64,000 nucleotides of DNA from Melittangium boletus DSM 14713 (GTDB lineage Bacteria > Myxococcota > Myxococcia > Myxococcales > Myxococcaceae): assembly GCF_002305855.1 (NCBI RefSeq), contig NZ_CP022163.1, positions 2,046,292 through 2,110,291 on the forward strand, written 5' to 3'. Made by a program: the position numbers and the translations under genes. The notes beneath the pieces were generated by a model that was not told the DNA's origin, did not search any database, and worked only from the letters and a program-made list of their open reading frames with translations. Positions 27,950 to 37,340 of this stretch are shown one piece after another; the first letter of the stretch is position 1; each line of letters begins with the position of its first letter.

Positions 27950-30900
27950 TCAGAGAGGCTGTGAGAGTGGGAGCTCGAGCGTGGCCGTGGCGCCCTTGCC
28001 GGGGCCTTCGCTCTCCAGCAGCAGGCGGCCCCCCATCACCTGCGCCGCCAGCGCGCTCGAGTGCAGGCCAAAACCATGCCCCTCCTCGCGGGTGGTGAAG
28101 CCGAGCGCGAAGAGCTGCTTGTGGAGTTCCCGCGCGAAGCCCTTGCCGCTGTCCACCACCTGAATCCGGGCCACGCTCCCCTCGACCGTGAGCCGCACGC
28201 ACAGGTGACGTCGCCCCTCGGGGAGCTCGGCCATCGCGTCCTTGGCGTTGCTCAGGAGGTTGATGAGGATCTGCAGCACCTTGTGCTTGTCCACCTGCAT
28301 CCTGGGGGCGGCGGAGAACTCGCGCGTCACGGAAACACCGTGGCGCTGCAACATGCCCATCTGGAAGCGCAGGCTGTCCTCGATGAGCTGGGAGAGCTCC
28401 CACTCACTGAGGATGAGTGACGTCTTGGCGTAGTCCTGCTGCACCCGGATGATGGCGTGGATGTGCTCGAGATGCAGACCCATCTCGTTCAGGTTCGTCT
28501 GGAGTTGGATCCGCTCCTGACGAAGCTCCTCGGTGAGTGCCCGCAGGTAGTCCGGCAGGACGCGGCCCCTCGGGTCGCGCGTCAGGAAGCCCACCAGGTC
28601 CTCCTGGTGCTCCTTGAGCAGGGCGGAGAGCTGAGCCGCCCGGTCGAAGCGCGAGGCCGCGACGCCGGAGCGCATCTGATCCAGGTTGATGACGGCGCTG
28701 GTGAGGACGTTGCCCACGTTGTGCAGCACGTCCGAGGCGACCTCGGCCATGCCCGCCGCGCGGGCCGTGTCCACCAGCTGGGCCTGGGCCTGCTTGAGTT
28801 CGCGCGTGCGCTCCTCCACCCGCCGCTCCAGCTCGTCATTGGCGCCGCGCAGGGCGGCCTCGGTGCGATGAAGCTCGGCGTACAGCCGGGCGTTCTCGAT
28901 GGAGATGGCGGCCTGCGAGGCGAGCTGCCCCAGCAACAGGATGCGCTCCGGCGTGAACGCCCCGGAGGCGAACCGGTTCTCCAGGTACATCACCCCCGAC
29001 AGCGACTCCTGGCGCAGCAGCGGCAGGCAGAGCACGGACCTCGCGCCACTGTGCTCGAGGTAGGGCTCGCCCGAGAACGGGTGAGGCGCCGCCGCGTCGC
29101 CAATGAGCACATGCTCGTGCGTGCGCCGGACGTAGGAGAGGATCGTCCAGGGCAGAGCGGCCCGCGTGCCGCCCGAGTCCTCCGTGTCGACCACGACCTC
29201 GAGCTTGTCACCGCGCGGCAGCAGCAGGGCTCCCCGCTGGGCCCCCGCGTTCTCGGTGGCGACCCGAATGAGCGTGGACACCAGCCGCTCGAGGACGATC
29301 TCGCTGGAGATGGCCTGCTGGGCCTTGACCACGGCGAGCGCGTCGATCTCCCGGGACTCCGAGGAGGAGGTCGTGGTGGTGCCACTCGTGGGTGCCGCCG
29401 GGCTCACCAGGGACGGCCACAGGACGTCCAGCTGCTTGACCTTGCCGTGGGCTCCCCACTGCTCGTACGCCTCGCGGGCCTGGCGCGCGTAGGCCTCCGC
29501 GATGAAGGGGGCATGCCGCTTGCGGTAGAAGTTCGCCGCCAGCTCGCACACCAGGGCCACGTGGTGGATGAAGCCGTGGTCGCGGGCCGCGCGAAGGGCC
29601 TCCTCGTACGCGAGGAGCGCCTGCTCCAGGCGGCCCCGGACCCGGGCCAGCTCCGCGAAGACGAGCCGCTCGAGCGCGCGGAAGGTCTCGGGACAGTGGC
29701 ATGCCCACTCCTCGAGCTGTCGCCCGTGCGCCTCGGCGGCCTCGAGGTAGCGCCGCCGCTCCTCCTCCGTCGCGCCCTCGCAGCACGCGACCAGGGTGAG
29801 GGCGCGGAAGAGGTGGAAGTCCAGGAGCGGGATGATGCCGATGAAGGACCAGATGAACGCCGCCGCCTTGTCCCCCGCCTCACGGGCCTCCGCGTAGGAG
29901 CCGCACATGAAGCGCGCCTGCATCTTGGAGAGCCAGTACTGGCACACCATGCTGCTCATGTGGGCCGGCGACAACGAGGCCTCGAGGGCCTTCTCGTCGA
30001 ACCCCTCCCCATCCAGCGTGCCGAACGTGGGCGAGTGGCCCCGCAGCTGCTGCATGTAGCGCAGGACGATGAGGGTGGTATCCACCACCCCCACGAAGCC
30101 CGTCTTGCGCATGAAGTCCATCCGGGCGATCGCGTCCTGGTAGACGTCATCCAGGGGGTGCCCCATGGCCTGCCGGTTCCAGACGACATGGCCGACGATG
30201 TAACAGGCGAACAGGTAGTCGTTGCTCTGGACCGCGTGCTGGAAGGCATTCAGCGCGTGCGCGTGCGCCTCGGCCAGGGGCCGGCACCAGTAGCTGATCA
30301 TCTCCAGGTTGAAGAGCGCCCGGACCCGCTCGTGGGTCAGGTCGTACCGATCGACGAGCGCGCGGGCGAGCACGCCATAGGCGTAGCCCTCCTGATAGCT
30401 CTTGAAGAACATCCCGAGCAGGATGCCGAGCGAGCTGTACCCGATCGCCGACTCGTTGGTGTTGCCGTAGCGCAGGCTCAGGGAGACCATCCGGCAGACA
30501 TGGAGGACGAGCAGGTTGTTGTCGGTGAAGTAGGCGGATGGGAAAAGGCGGCCCAGGACGCTCATCACCGGCTTCATGTCCGCGTCCGTCATCAGCGGCA
30601 GCTCGACGAGGCTCTCGATGGAACGGCCACCCAGCAGGGCCTGGACCTCCTCCCGGGCGGCCACGGCCTCCTCCCAGGAGGGATGCGGAGACATCGGCAT
30701 GCCCAGCAGGGTCAGTCCCTCCAGGAGGCAGGTGACGGAGGCCTCGATCTCGCCGGAGATGAGGTGCACCTCATGCCTCAAGGTGTAGGCGGCGGCGATG
30801 TCCGCCCGGTTCCGTGCCCGCGAGCACAGCTCCTCCAGCAGGCGGCGGGCCTCGGCGAGATTGCCGCTCATGAGCTCGCTGCTCGCCCGATCCAGCCGCA

Positions 30901-33226
30901 CCTTGAAGGCCAGCGCGGGGTCCAGCACCCAGGGGTCGCCCGGGATGAGCGAGAAGGCCATCGCGAGATAGGCGGCGGCCGAGCCGTGCGCGCTGGAGGC
31001 CCGGGCCTTCCAGCCCGCCTCGGCGTTCAGGCGCGCGAGGCGGTGGCGCTCCTCGTGGCCGCTGATGAGCTCCACCCCGGTGTTGAGCTGGCTCACGATC
31101 TCGAAGAGCTTCTCGCGCACCTCCTCGGCGGACAGGCGCTCCAGCAGCAGGCGCCCGATGCGCACGTGGATCGCCTGGCGCTCGCCTTCGGGGATGAGGG
31201 CATGCGCCGCCTGCTGGATGCGGTCATGCAGGAACCGGTACTGCTCCGAGGCGCTGCGCACCACCAGGCTCTCCTGGAGCGCCGGCTCGAGGCCCCGCTC
31301 CACCTCGTCCACCTCCAGGCCGGCGATGAGGGCCAGCATCCCGAGTGAGAAGCTGTTGCCCACGCACGCCGCCAGGGGGAGCAGGTGCTGGGTGCTCGCG
31401 GGAAGCTGGTGCAGGTTGCGAGCCATGAAGTCGACGACGTTGTCGGAGTACCCGCGGGCCCGGACGCCCTCGGCATCCCAGCGCCAGCCTCCTCCGGGCG
31501 TGCGGCCGAGGAGGCCATCGTGGTGCAACGCCTGCATCAATTGCAGGAGGAAGAACGGGTTGCCCCCCGTCTTCTCGTACACCTGCTCCGAGAGGGGCAG
31601 GATGACCTCCGCCCCCGCGCCCGGGAGCGCATCGCCCACGAGGTGCTGGAGCTGCGCCAGGCTCAGCGGCGCGAGCTGGAGGTCGGTCACCGCGACCTTC
31701 GCCTTGTGCACCTCCCCGAGCGTCATCATCAGCGGGTGGGAGGGGCTGACCTCGTTGTCCCGGTAGGCCCCGATCCACAGCGCCGCTGGCGCCTCCTCCG
31801 CGGTGAGCAGGGATTGGAGGAGCCGGAGGCTGGCCAGGTCCGCCCACTGCAGATCATCCAGGAACATGACGAGCGGGTGCTCGGCGGTGGCGAAGACGCC
31901 CAGAAAGCGGTGGAACACCTGGTTGAAGCGGTGCTGCGCCTCGGCGGGCGGAAGCTCCGGGACCGCCGGCTGCGGGCCCAGGAGGAGCGTGAGCTGTGGC
32001 ACCAGGTCCACGAGAACCTGGCCGTTGCCCTGGAGGGCCTCGCGCAAGCGCTCGCGCCACCAGGCCACCTCCTCGTCGGTGCCCGCCAGCAGCTGGCGCA
32101 CCAACCCCCGGATGGCCTGGGCCAGGGTGGCGTAGGGAACATCCCGCTGGAGCTGATCGAACTTGCCGCTCAGGAAGAACCCGCGCCGCCGCACCACGGG
32201 CTTGTGCAGCTCGTGGACCACCGACGACTTGCCGATGCCGGAGTAGCCGCGCACCAGGATGAGCTCGGGCCGGCCTCCGCGCGCGATTCGCTCGAAGCCC
32301 TGGAGCAGCGTGGCGACGTGGGTGTCTCGCCCGTAGAGCCGCTGGGGGAGCTGGAAGCGGCTGGGGATGTCCCGCTTGCCCAGCACGAAGAGCTCGAGGG
32401 CGCCCCGGCGCAGGCCCTCCCCGCACTCCGCGAGGTCGTGCCGCAGCCCCTCGGCGCTCTGGTAGCGCTCCTCGGCGACCTTGGCCAGGCACCGCATCAC
32501 GATCGCGGACAGCACGGGCGGAACGCTGGCGACGAGCTCGTGCGGCGGCCTCGGCAGCTGGGCCATGTGCGCATGGAACCACTCGAGCGCGTCACGCCCC
32601 TGGAACGGCCGGACGCCCGTGAGCAGCTCGTAGAACGTCACGCCCAACGAATAGAAGTCGGTGCGGTAGTCCACCACGCGGTTCATGCGCCCGGTCTGCT
32701 CCGGGGACATGTAGGCCAGTGTGCCCTCGATCAGGTGGGTCAGCGCCGCGTCCACATGCTCGGTGCGCTGGAGGGTGGCGGCGCCAAAGTCGATGATGCG
32801 CGGCTCGCCCGAGGGCGTGACGATGATGTTGGAGGGCTTGATGTCCTTGTGGATGACCCCCCGGAGGTGAATCTCCGCCAGGGTCGAGGTCAGGGAGACG
32901 GCCAGCTCGAGGAAGCGGGCGAGCTCGAAGGGCCGGCCCACCGCCTCGGAGAGGGCCACCCCCTGCACCTCCTCCAGCACCAGGACGGGGCGGCCGTTGA
33001 CCCGCTCGTAACCATGGGGCCGGGTGACGCCGCGCACGCCCAGCAGCCTCCGCAGGATGTTGTGCTCCCGGCGGTACCGCTCGTCCTCGCGCGGGCCCGC
33101 GCAGGGGCCCACGGGCGTCTTGATGATGACCGGTGCACCATCCGCCTCGCGCACCGCCTGGAACAGCAGGTTCGAGTCGGTGGCGCGGACCGGACGACGG
33201 AGCGTGTAGCCTGAAAGGTTCAACAT
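27950..33226 (-). CDS. Ser/Thr kinase-ATPase-GAF-histidine kinase hybrid, 1758 aa
   Basis: Giant cytoplasmic signalling protein. Domains in order: eukaryotic-type kinase (1-265) with the Lys in VIIKTP, the catalytic loop HKDIKPSN and DFG in IIDFGAA; an AAA-type ATPase (about 290-560) with GYSGIGKSS; a long alpha-helical TPR-like region (about 600-1250); GAF (about 1290-1450, with SVLCLPLL and GVMYLENR); a coiled linker; and a histidine-kinase module with the phospho-acceptor His in SDVLHNVGN (about 1500), the N box LLSNAKDAM, DSGKGF and GFGLHSS. This architecture is common in myxobacteria and cyanobacteria. No response regulator gene is adjacent. The Tat amidohydrolase gene lies 44 bases upstream on the same strand and may be co-transcribed. 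Confidence 0.92.
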   Translation of the reverse strand: MLNLSGYTLRRPVRATDSNLLFQAVREADGAPVIIKTPVGPCAGPREDERYRREHNILRRLLGVRGVTRPHGYERVNGRPVLVLEEVQGVALSEAVGRPFELARFLELAVSLTSTLAEIHLRGVIHKDIKPSNIIVTPSGEPRIIDFGAATLQRTEHVDAALTHLIEGTLAYMSPEQTGRMNRVVDYRTDFYSLGVTFYELLTGVRPFQGRDALEWFHAHMAQLPRPPHELVASVPPVLSAIVMRCLAKVAEERYQSAEGLRHDLAECGEGLRRGALELFVLGKRDIPSRFQLPQRLYGRDTHVATLLQGFERIARGGRPELILVRGYSGIGKSSVVHELHKPVVRRRGFFLSGKFDQLQRDVPYATLAQAIRGLVRQLLAGTDEEVAWWRERLREALQGNGQVLVDLVPQLTLLLGPQPAVPELPPAEAQHRFNQVFHRFLGVFATAEHPLVMFLDDLQWADLASLRLLQSLLTAEEAPAALWIGAYRDNEVSPSHPLMMTLGEVHKAKVAVTDLQLAPLSLAQLQHLVGDALPGAGAEVILPLSEQVYEKTGGNPFFLLQLMQALHHDGLLGRTPGGGWRWDAEGVRARGYSDNVVDFMARNLHQLPASTQHLLPLAACVGNSFSLGMLALIAGLEVDEVERGLEPALQESLVVRSASEQYRFLHDRIQQAAHALIPEGERQAIHVRIGRLLLERLSAEEVREKLFEIVSQLNTGVELISGHEERHRLARLNAEAGWKARASSAHGSAAAYLAMAFSLIPGDPWVLDPALAFKVRLDRASSELMSGNLAEARRLLEELCSRARNRADIAAAYTLRHEVHLISGEIEASVTCLLEGLTLLGMPMSPHPSWEEAVAAREEVQALLGGRSIESLVELPLMTDADMKPVMSVLGRLFPSAYFTDNNLLVLHVCRMVSLSLRYGNTNESAIGYSSLGILLGMFFKSYQEGYAYGVLARALVDRYDLTHERVRALFNLEMISYWCRPLAEAHAHALNAFQHAVQSNDYLFACYIVGHVVWNRQAMGHPLDDVYQDAIARMDFMRKTGFVGVVDTTLIVLRYMQQLRGHSPTFGTLDGEGFDEKALEASLSPAHMSSMVCQYWLSKMQARFMCGSYAEAREAGDKAAAFIWSFIGIIPLLDFHLFRALTLVACCEGATEEERRRYLEAAEAHGRQLEEWACHCPETFRALERLVFAELARVRGRLEQALLAYEEALRAARDHGFIHHVALVCELAANFYRKRHAPFIAEAYARQAREAYEQWGAHGKVKQLDVLWPSLVSPAAPTSGTTTTSSSESREIDALAVVKAQQAISSEIVLERLVSTLIRVATENAGAQRGALLLPRGDKLEVVVDTEDSGGTRAALPWTILSYVRRTHEHVLIGDAAAPHPFSGEPYLEHSGARSVLCLPLLRQESLSGVMYLENRFASGAFTPERILLLGQLASQAAISIENARLYAELHRTEAALRGANDELERRVEERTRELKQAQAQLVDTARAAGMAEVASDVLHNVGNVLTSAVINLDQMRSGVAASRFDRAAQLSALLKEHQEDLVGFLTRDPRGRVLPDYLRALTEELRQERIQLQTNLNEMGLHLEHIHAIIRVQQDYAKTSLILSEWELSQLIEDSLRFQMGMLQRHGVSVTREFSAAPRMQVDKHKVLQILINLLSNAKDAMAELPEGRRHLCVRLTVEGSVARIQVVDSGKGFARELHKQLFALGFTTREEGHGFGLHSSALAAQVMGGRLLLESEGPGKGATATLELPLSQPL

Positions 33227-33270
33227 GGATGAAGTCCACCCTCAGGACCGCGCTCACGCAACATCCCCTC

Positions 33271-34812
33271 TCAGAAGAGCACGCGCTGGACGCCCGCCGC
33301 CTGGAGGAGGTAGTCCCTGGACGCTTCGAGGGCGGCACGCAGGGGGGCCCAGTTCACATCGACGAGGGCGCCTCGCCACTTGCGGATCCGTCCCGCGACG
33401 ATGACCGTGTCCACGTTGACGCGGTCCATCAACGTGACGACGGCCCCCGGCACATTATTGAGCGGGGCCACGTTGAGGGCATCCGCGCGCAGCAGGAGGA
33501 TGTCCGCCTCCTTGCCCGGGGTCAGCGAGCCGATCTTGTGGGAGAGGCGGGCCACCCGGGCTCCCTCGACCGTGGCGAAGCGAATCACATCGCGGCACGT
33601 GAGGAGCTCGGGCAGGTTCGTCTCGCCGTTGATCGCGCGCTCGTTGATGAGCGCCCGCTGGAGCGTGAAAACGGTCCGCATCTGGGTGAAGAAGTCCGCG
33701 GTCATGGTGCACTCGACGTCCGTGCTGAGCGCGGGCTGGACGCCATGATCGAGCGCGGACTGGATCGGCGGCAGGCCGTGCCGCATGGCCATCTCGATCG
33801 GTGCCGCGATCGAGACGTTCGCCCCCGAGCGGGCGATCGCCCGCCAGGAGCCCTCCGAGATGCGGCTGGCGTGGATGAAGATGATGTCGGGCCCGAGCAG
33901 TTTCTCGCTCGCGAGCTGCTCCACCAGCGTGGCCTGGCCGAGGCTGCCGACGAGGTGCGTCACGATGGGCAGGCCATTCTGGCGCCCGATCGCCCAGTAG
34001 GTCCGGAACGAGGCGTCGGACACCTCCCCGCCCATCGCCAGGGTCAGGAGCTGATCGGTCGAGGAGAAGTACCGGCCGCGGATCCGCTGGAGATCCCTCG
34101 GGAAGATGTTGCCGGGGCCCGCGCCCGGTGAATACACGAAGACCGCGCGGCGGCCCGCGTCCTGAAGCCCCTGGATGACCGCATCGGTGTGCGCCGGAGT
34201 ATGTCCCACCTGCGACGTGTCGACGACCGTGGTCACCCCCGCGTCCAGCTGGCTGAGCGACGAGACGAGCTCGGCGAGGTAGGCGTCCTGCGGCCTGAAG
34301 ACCGGCGTGATCTTGGAGTGGATGTAGTCGAGGTAGTTCTTCTCGCCGTGCGGCAGCCCATCGTTGAACAGCAGGCCGTCGGACAGGAAGCTGCGCAGCG
34401 CGGTCTGGTACTGGTGGTGGTGGGTGTCCACGAACCCCGGCATGACGATCATGCCCGTGGCGTCGATGATCGCCGCGCCGGGAGCATTCAGCCTGGCCCC
34501 CACCGCGACGATCCGCTTGCCCTCGATGAGCACGTCACCCTGGGCGAAGTTCCCCACCTGGGGATCCATGCTGAGGACCGCGCCGCCCTTGAGCAGGTAG
34601 CGCCGGTTCGACGCACCGGTGTCCCGTGGCATGTCCTGGTCGCTGGCACTTCCCTCCTGCGCGGTCGCCGCCAGCGCCGGCGTGGGGACCGAGGAGGCCA
34701 TCGCGGCCCCGAGGGCGGACGCCCCTACCGAGAGAAACTCGCGACGGGAGGAGCCCGCATTCGTTGGCTCGCCGTCATGGTTCGAGTGGTTTCCGCAGAG
34801 CTTCTGGCACAT
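33271..34812 (-). CDS. Tat-exported amidohydrolase (cytosine-deaminase/ATZ-TRZ-like), 513 aa
   Basis: Metal-dependent hydrolase of the amidohydrolase superfamily. A twin-arginine signal peptide is evident (SSRREFLSVGASALG, followed by an AxA-like ALAA site). The TIM-barrel metal ligands are visible as DTHHHQYQ, THLVG, FIHASR and STDVE, and the composite beta domain frames the barrel (VLIEGKRIVAVG, and TPGKEADILLL near the end). Substrate unknown; N-heterocycle or amine-bearing ring compounds are usual for the ATZ/TRZ group. The ATG at 34812 has GGGGGAG six bases upstream; frames open further upstream run through the intergenic region. First gene of a possible two-gene unit with the hybrid kinase. 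Confidence 0.85.
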   Translation of the reverse strand: MCQKLCGNHSNHDGEPTNAGSSRREFLSVGASALGAAMASSVPTPALAATAQEGSASDQDMPRDTGASNRRYLLKGGAVLSMDPQVGNFAQGDVLIEGKRIVAVGARLNAPGAAIIDATGMIVMPGFVDTHHHQYQTALRSFLSDGLLFNDGLPHGEKNYLDYIHSKITPVFRPQDAYLAELVSSLSQLDAGVTTVVDTSQVGHTPAHTDAVIQGLQDAGRRAVFVYSPGAGPGNIFPRDLQRIRGRYFSSTDQLLTLAMGGEVSDASFRTYWAIGRQNGLPIVTHLVGSLGQATLVEQLASEKLLGPDIIFIHASRISEGSWRAIARSGANVSIAAPIEMAMRHGLPPIQSALDHGVQPALSTDVECTMTADFFTQMRTVFTLQRALINERAINGETNLPELLTCRDVIRFATVEGARVARLSHKIGSLTPGKEADILLLRADALNVAPLNNVPGAVVTLMDRVNVDTVIVAGRIRKWRGALVDVNWAPLRAALEASRDYLLQAAGVQRVLF

Positions 34813-35091
34813 GTCGAACTCCCCCTCTGGGCTCACGAGAGCCCGTTGTCGTGCCACCTCATTCACGAGGCGGCGACCCTGATGTCCCTGGAGCGCTGGC
34901 GAGACTAGTGGGTGGTGGGGCGCGACGTCGAGTTTCGCTGGCTGGAGCGGGTTCCGCGGGCATCGGCGATCCATCGGTTTTTCCGAAGGGTTCGTGCCAG
35001 TTTTCCTGCCTTTCGGAATCGATGGGGTTCTTTACCTTGTTCACCCAGCCACCTCCGTCCACGGCCACGCCGGGCTCGACCCTCTTCCCCT
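34813..35091. promoter_or_regulatory. Divergent intergenic region, amidohydrolase / secretion operon
   Basis: 279 bases between the Tat amidohydrolase gene and the ABC-HlyD-TolC operon. No gene is supported here. The 35030-35090 part holds the likely start region of the secretion operon but no clear -35/-10 pair could be chosen. Confidence 0.3.
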
Positions 35092-37323
35092 ATGTCCATG
35101 TCCGATCACGACCACGACACGCTCCCCGTGCCCTCCGCCTCGCCGGGGGGTTTTCCCCAGGCCCTGGGGGACGGCACCGCCTCGCCTCTGGCGCTCGAGG
35201 GGATTCTCCTGGCGCTCGCTCACTCCACGGGCAACTCGCCTGAACAGGGCGCCGTCCGTGCGGCGCTCCGAGATGCCACGCGGCACCAGCCGGGTTCGCT
35301 CGAGCAGACGTGGGGGCCGTGGCTCCAGCACGCCGGTCAGGCGGTGGGTCTCACGCTGACGCTCCTGCGCCGCCCGCTCGAGGACGTTCTGCGCGAGGGC
35401 CACCGTCAGGGCCCGCTCGCCACGGTGTTCGTCTCCGGGGAGGAGGCGCGGTGGTTCCTGCTCGACGAGTGGGATGGCGGGCGCGTGCGGGTGCGCGCGA
35501 GCTTCCTGCCCGAGGACGGTGCGCGGTGGACGCACCGGGAGCTCGTCACGCGGCTCTCCGCCTGGGGCGCGGCGCCGCTCACCTGGGTGCTCGCCGAGGA
35601 GTCGGAGCCGCTGCATGCCCTGCGGCGCGCGGACGGTCGCACGCTTTCGCCCTTCGCGCGGGTGCGTGAGCTGGCGCGCCTGGAAGCGGCGGACCTCCGG
35701 GCGGTGATCGTCTACGCGGTGGGCGTCGGGCTCTTCGCGCTGACCACTCCCATCGCCGTCCAATCGCTGGTCAACACCGTGGCGTTCGGCGCGCTGCTGC
35801 AGCCCCTGGTGGTGCTGAGCATCCTGCTGCTCGGGGGATTGGTGTTCGCGGCGGCCCTGCGGGCCATGCAGTACTGGGTGGTGGAGCTGATCCAGCAGCG
35901 GCTGTTCATCCGGGTGGTGAGCGACTTGAGCCACCGGCTGCCCCGCGTGCGGGCGAAGGCGATGGATCAAGCGCACGGACCCGAACTCGCCAACCGCTTC
36001 TTCGATGTCGTCACCGTCCAGAAGGCCAGCGCGACGCTGCTGCTCGAGGGCCTGGCGGTGGTGCTCCAGACCGGCATTGGCCTGTTGATGCTGGCCTTCT
36101 ACCACCCGATGCTGCTGGCCTTCGATTTCTTCCTCCTGCTGTGCGTGGCGGGCATCCTCATCGGTTATGGGCGCTCGGCGGCCGAGACGGGCCTCAAGGA
36201 GTCCAAGGCCAAGTACGCCGTGGCGGCCTGGCTCCAGGAGCTGGTGCGCCACCCCATCGCCTTCCGTCAGAGTGGAGGCGCGGAGCATGCCCAGGAGCGG
36301 GCCGACTCGCTCGCGCGTGACTGGCTGGGCAGCCGGCGCAAGCACTTCAAGTACCTCTTCCGGCAGGTGCTCGGAGCCCTGGGCCTCCAGGCGGTGGCGA
36401 GCGCGCTCTTGCTCGGCCTGGGCGGCTGGCTCGTCATCGACCGGCAGCTGTCGCTGGGACAGCTCGTCGCCGCCGAGTTGATCGTCACCGCCGTCCTGGC
36501 GGCCTTCGCCAAGTTCGGCAAGCACCTGGAGGCCTACTACGATCTGCTGGCGGCCGCGGACAAGCTGGGCCAGCTCGTGGATCTGCCCGTGGAGCGCGAG
36601 CTGGGCGAGAGCCGTCCGCCTCGCTCGGGGCCCGCGGGCCTGGTGGTACGGGAGCTGACGTTCCACTACCGCGAGGACGCGCCGGTCCTGCGCGGCATCG
36701 ACCTCGCGCTTCGGGCGGGAGAGAAGGTGGCGCTCACGGGTGAGACCGCCGGGGGCAAGAGCACACTGGGCGAGCTGCTCTACGGCCTGCGGAGCCCCAC
36801 GCGGGGCCGCATCCTGCTGGACGGCGCCGACACGCGGGACATGTCCTTCGCGGCGCTGCGCCGGGACGTGGCGCTCGTCGGGGCGACGGAGCTCTTCGCC
36901 GGAACGCTCGTGGAGAACCTCCGGATGGGACAGCCCGGCCTGCCGCTGGAGGAGATCCGGCGGGTGCTCGAGGACGTGGGCCTGGGAGACGCCATCTCCC
37001 GGCTTCCCCAGGGGCTCCACACGGAAATCACCACGGGGGGACAGCCGTTGTCCTCGGGCCAGCGGGTGCTGCTGAATCTGGCGCGGGCGCTGCTGCTCCG
37101 CCCGCGCCTGCTCATCATCGACGAGGCGCTGGACTCGCTCGATGCCCCCAGCCGCGACCGCGTCCTTCGGACGTTGCTGGCGCCCCATGCGCCCTGGACC
37201 CTGCTGCTCATCACCCACCATCCGGACCTGCTCGTGCGGTGCGAGCGCGCCCTCGAGCTGCGCGATGGCCAGCTGCTCTCCTTCCTCCCCGAGTCGTCGG
37301 CTCGGGCCTCCACCCTGTCCTGA
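35092..37323 (+). CDS. Type I secretion ABC transporter with degenerate peptidase-like N-terminal domain
   Basis: 743-aa fused ABC exporter. An N-terminal domain (about 15-170) has the size and position of the C39 or C39-like domain of type I secretion ABC proteins but lacks its Cys, so it is likely a substrate-docking module. A six-helix ABC transmembrane region follows (about 212-470), then the nucleotide-binding domain with Walker A GETAGGKST, signature LSSGQ, Walker B LLIIDEALDSLD and switch His in ITHH. The two start ATGs at 35092 and 35098 are both possible. Followed after 17 bases by the HlyD gene. Confidence 0.9.
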   Translation: MSMSDHDHDTLPVPSASPGGFPQALGDGTASPLALEGILLALAHSTGNSPEQGAVRAALRDATRHQPGSLEQTWGPWLQHAGQAVGLTLTLLRRPLEDVLREGHRQGPLATVFVSGEEARWFLLDEWDGGRVRVRASFLPEDGARWTHRELVTRLSAWGAAPLTWVLAEESEPLHALRRADGRTLSPFARVRELARLEAADLRAVIVYAVGVGLFALTTPIAVQSLVNTVAFGALLQPLVVLSILLLGGLVFAAALRAMQYWVVELIQQRLFIRVVSDLSHRLPRVRAKAMDQAHGPELANRFFDVVTVQKASATLLLEGLAVVLQTGIGLLMLAFYHPMLLAFDFFLLLCVAGILIGYGRSAAETGLKESKAKYAVAAWLQELVRHPIAFRQSGGAEHAQERADSLARDWLGSRRKHFKYLFRQVLGALGLQAVASALLLGLGGWLVIDRQLSLGQLVAAELIVTAVLAAFAKFGKHLEAYYDLLAAADKLGQLVDLPVERELGESRPPRSGPAGLVVRELTFHYREDAPVLRGIDLALRAGEKVALTGETAGGKSTLGELLYGLRSPTRGRILLDGADTRDMSFAALRRDVALVGATELFAGTLVENLRMGQPGLPLEEIRRVLEDVGLGDAISRLPQGLHTEITTGGQPLSSGQRVLLNLARALLLRPRLLIIDEALDSLDAPSRDRVLRTLLAPHAPWTLLLITHHPDLLVRCERALELRDGQLLSFLPESSARASTLS

Positions 37324-37340
37324 ACCCACGCTCCGCTCTC

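Noticed and set aside
28457..31348. A 963-codon plus-strand frame opposite the hybrid kinase
   Set aside because: Antisense of a well-supported kinase; composition is the usual mirrored low-complexity pattern.
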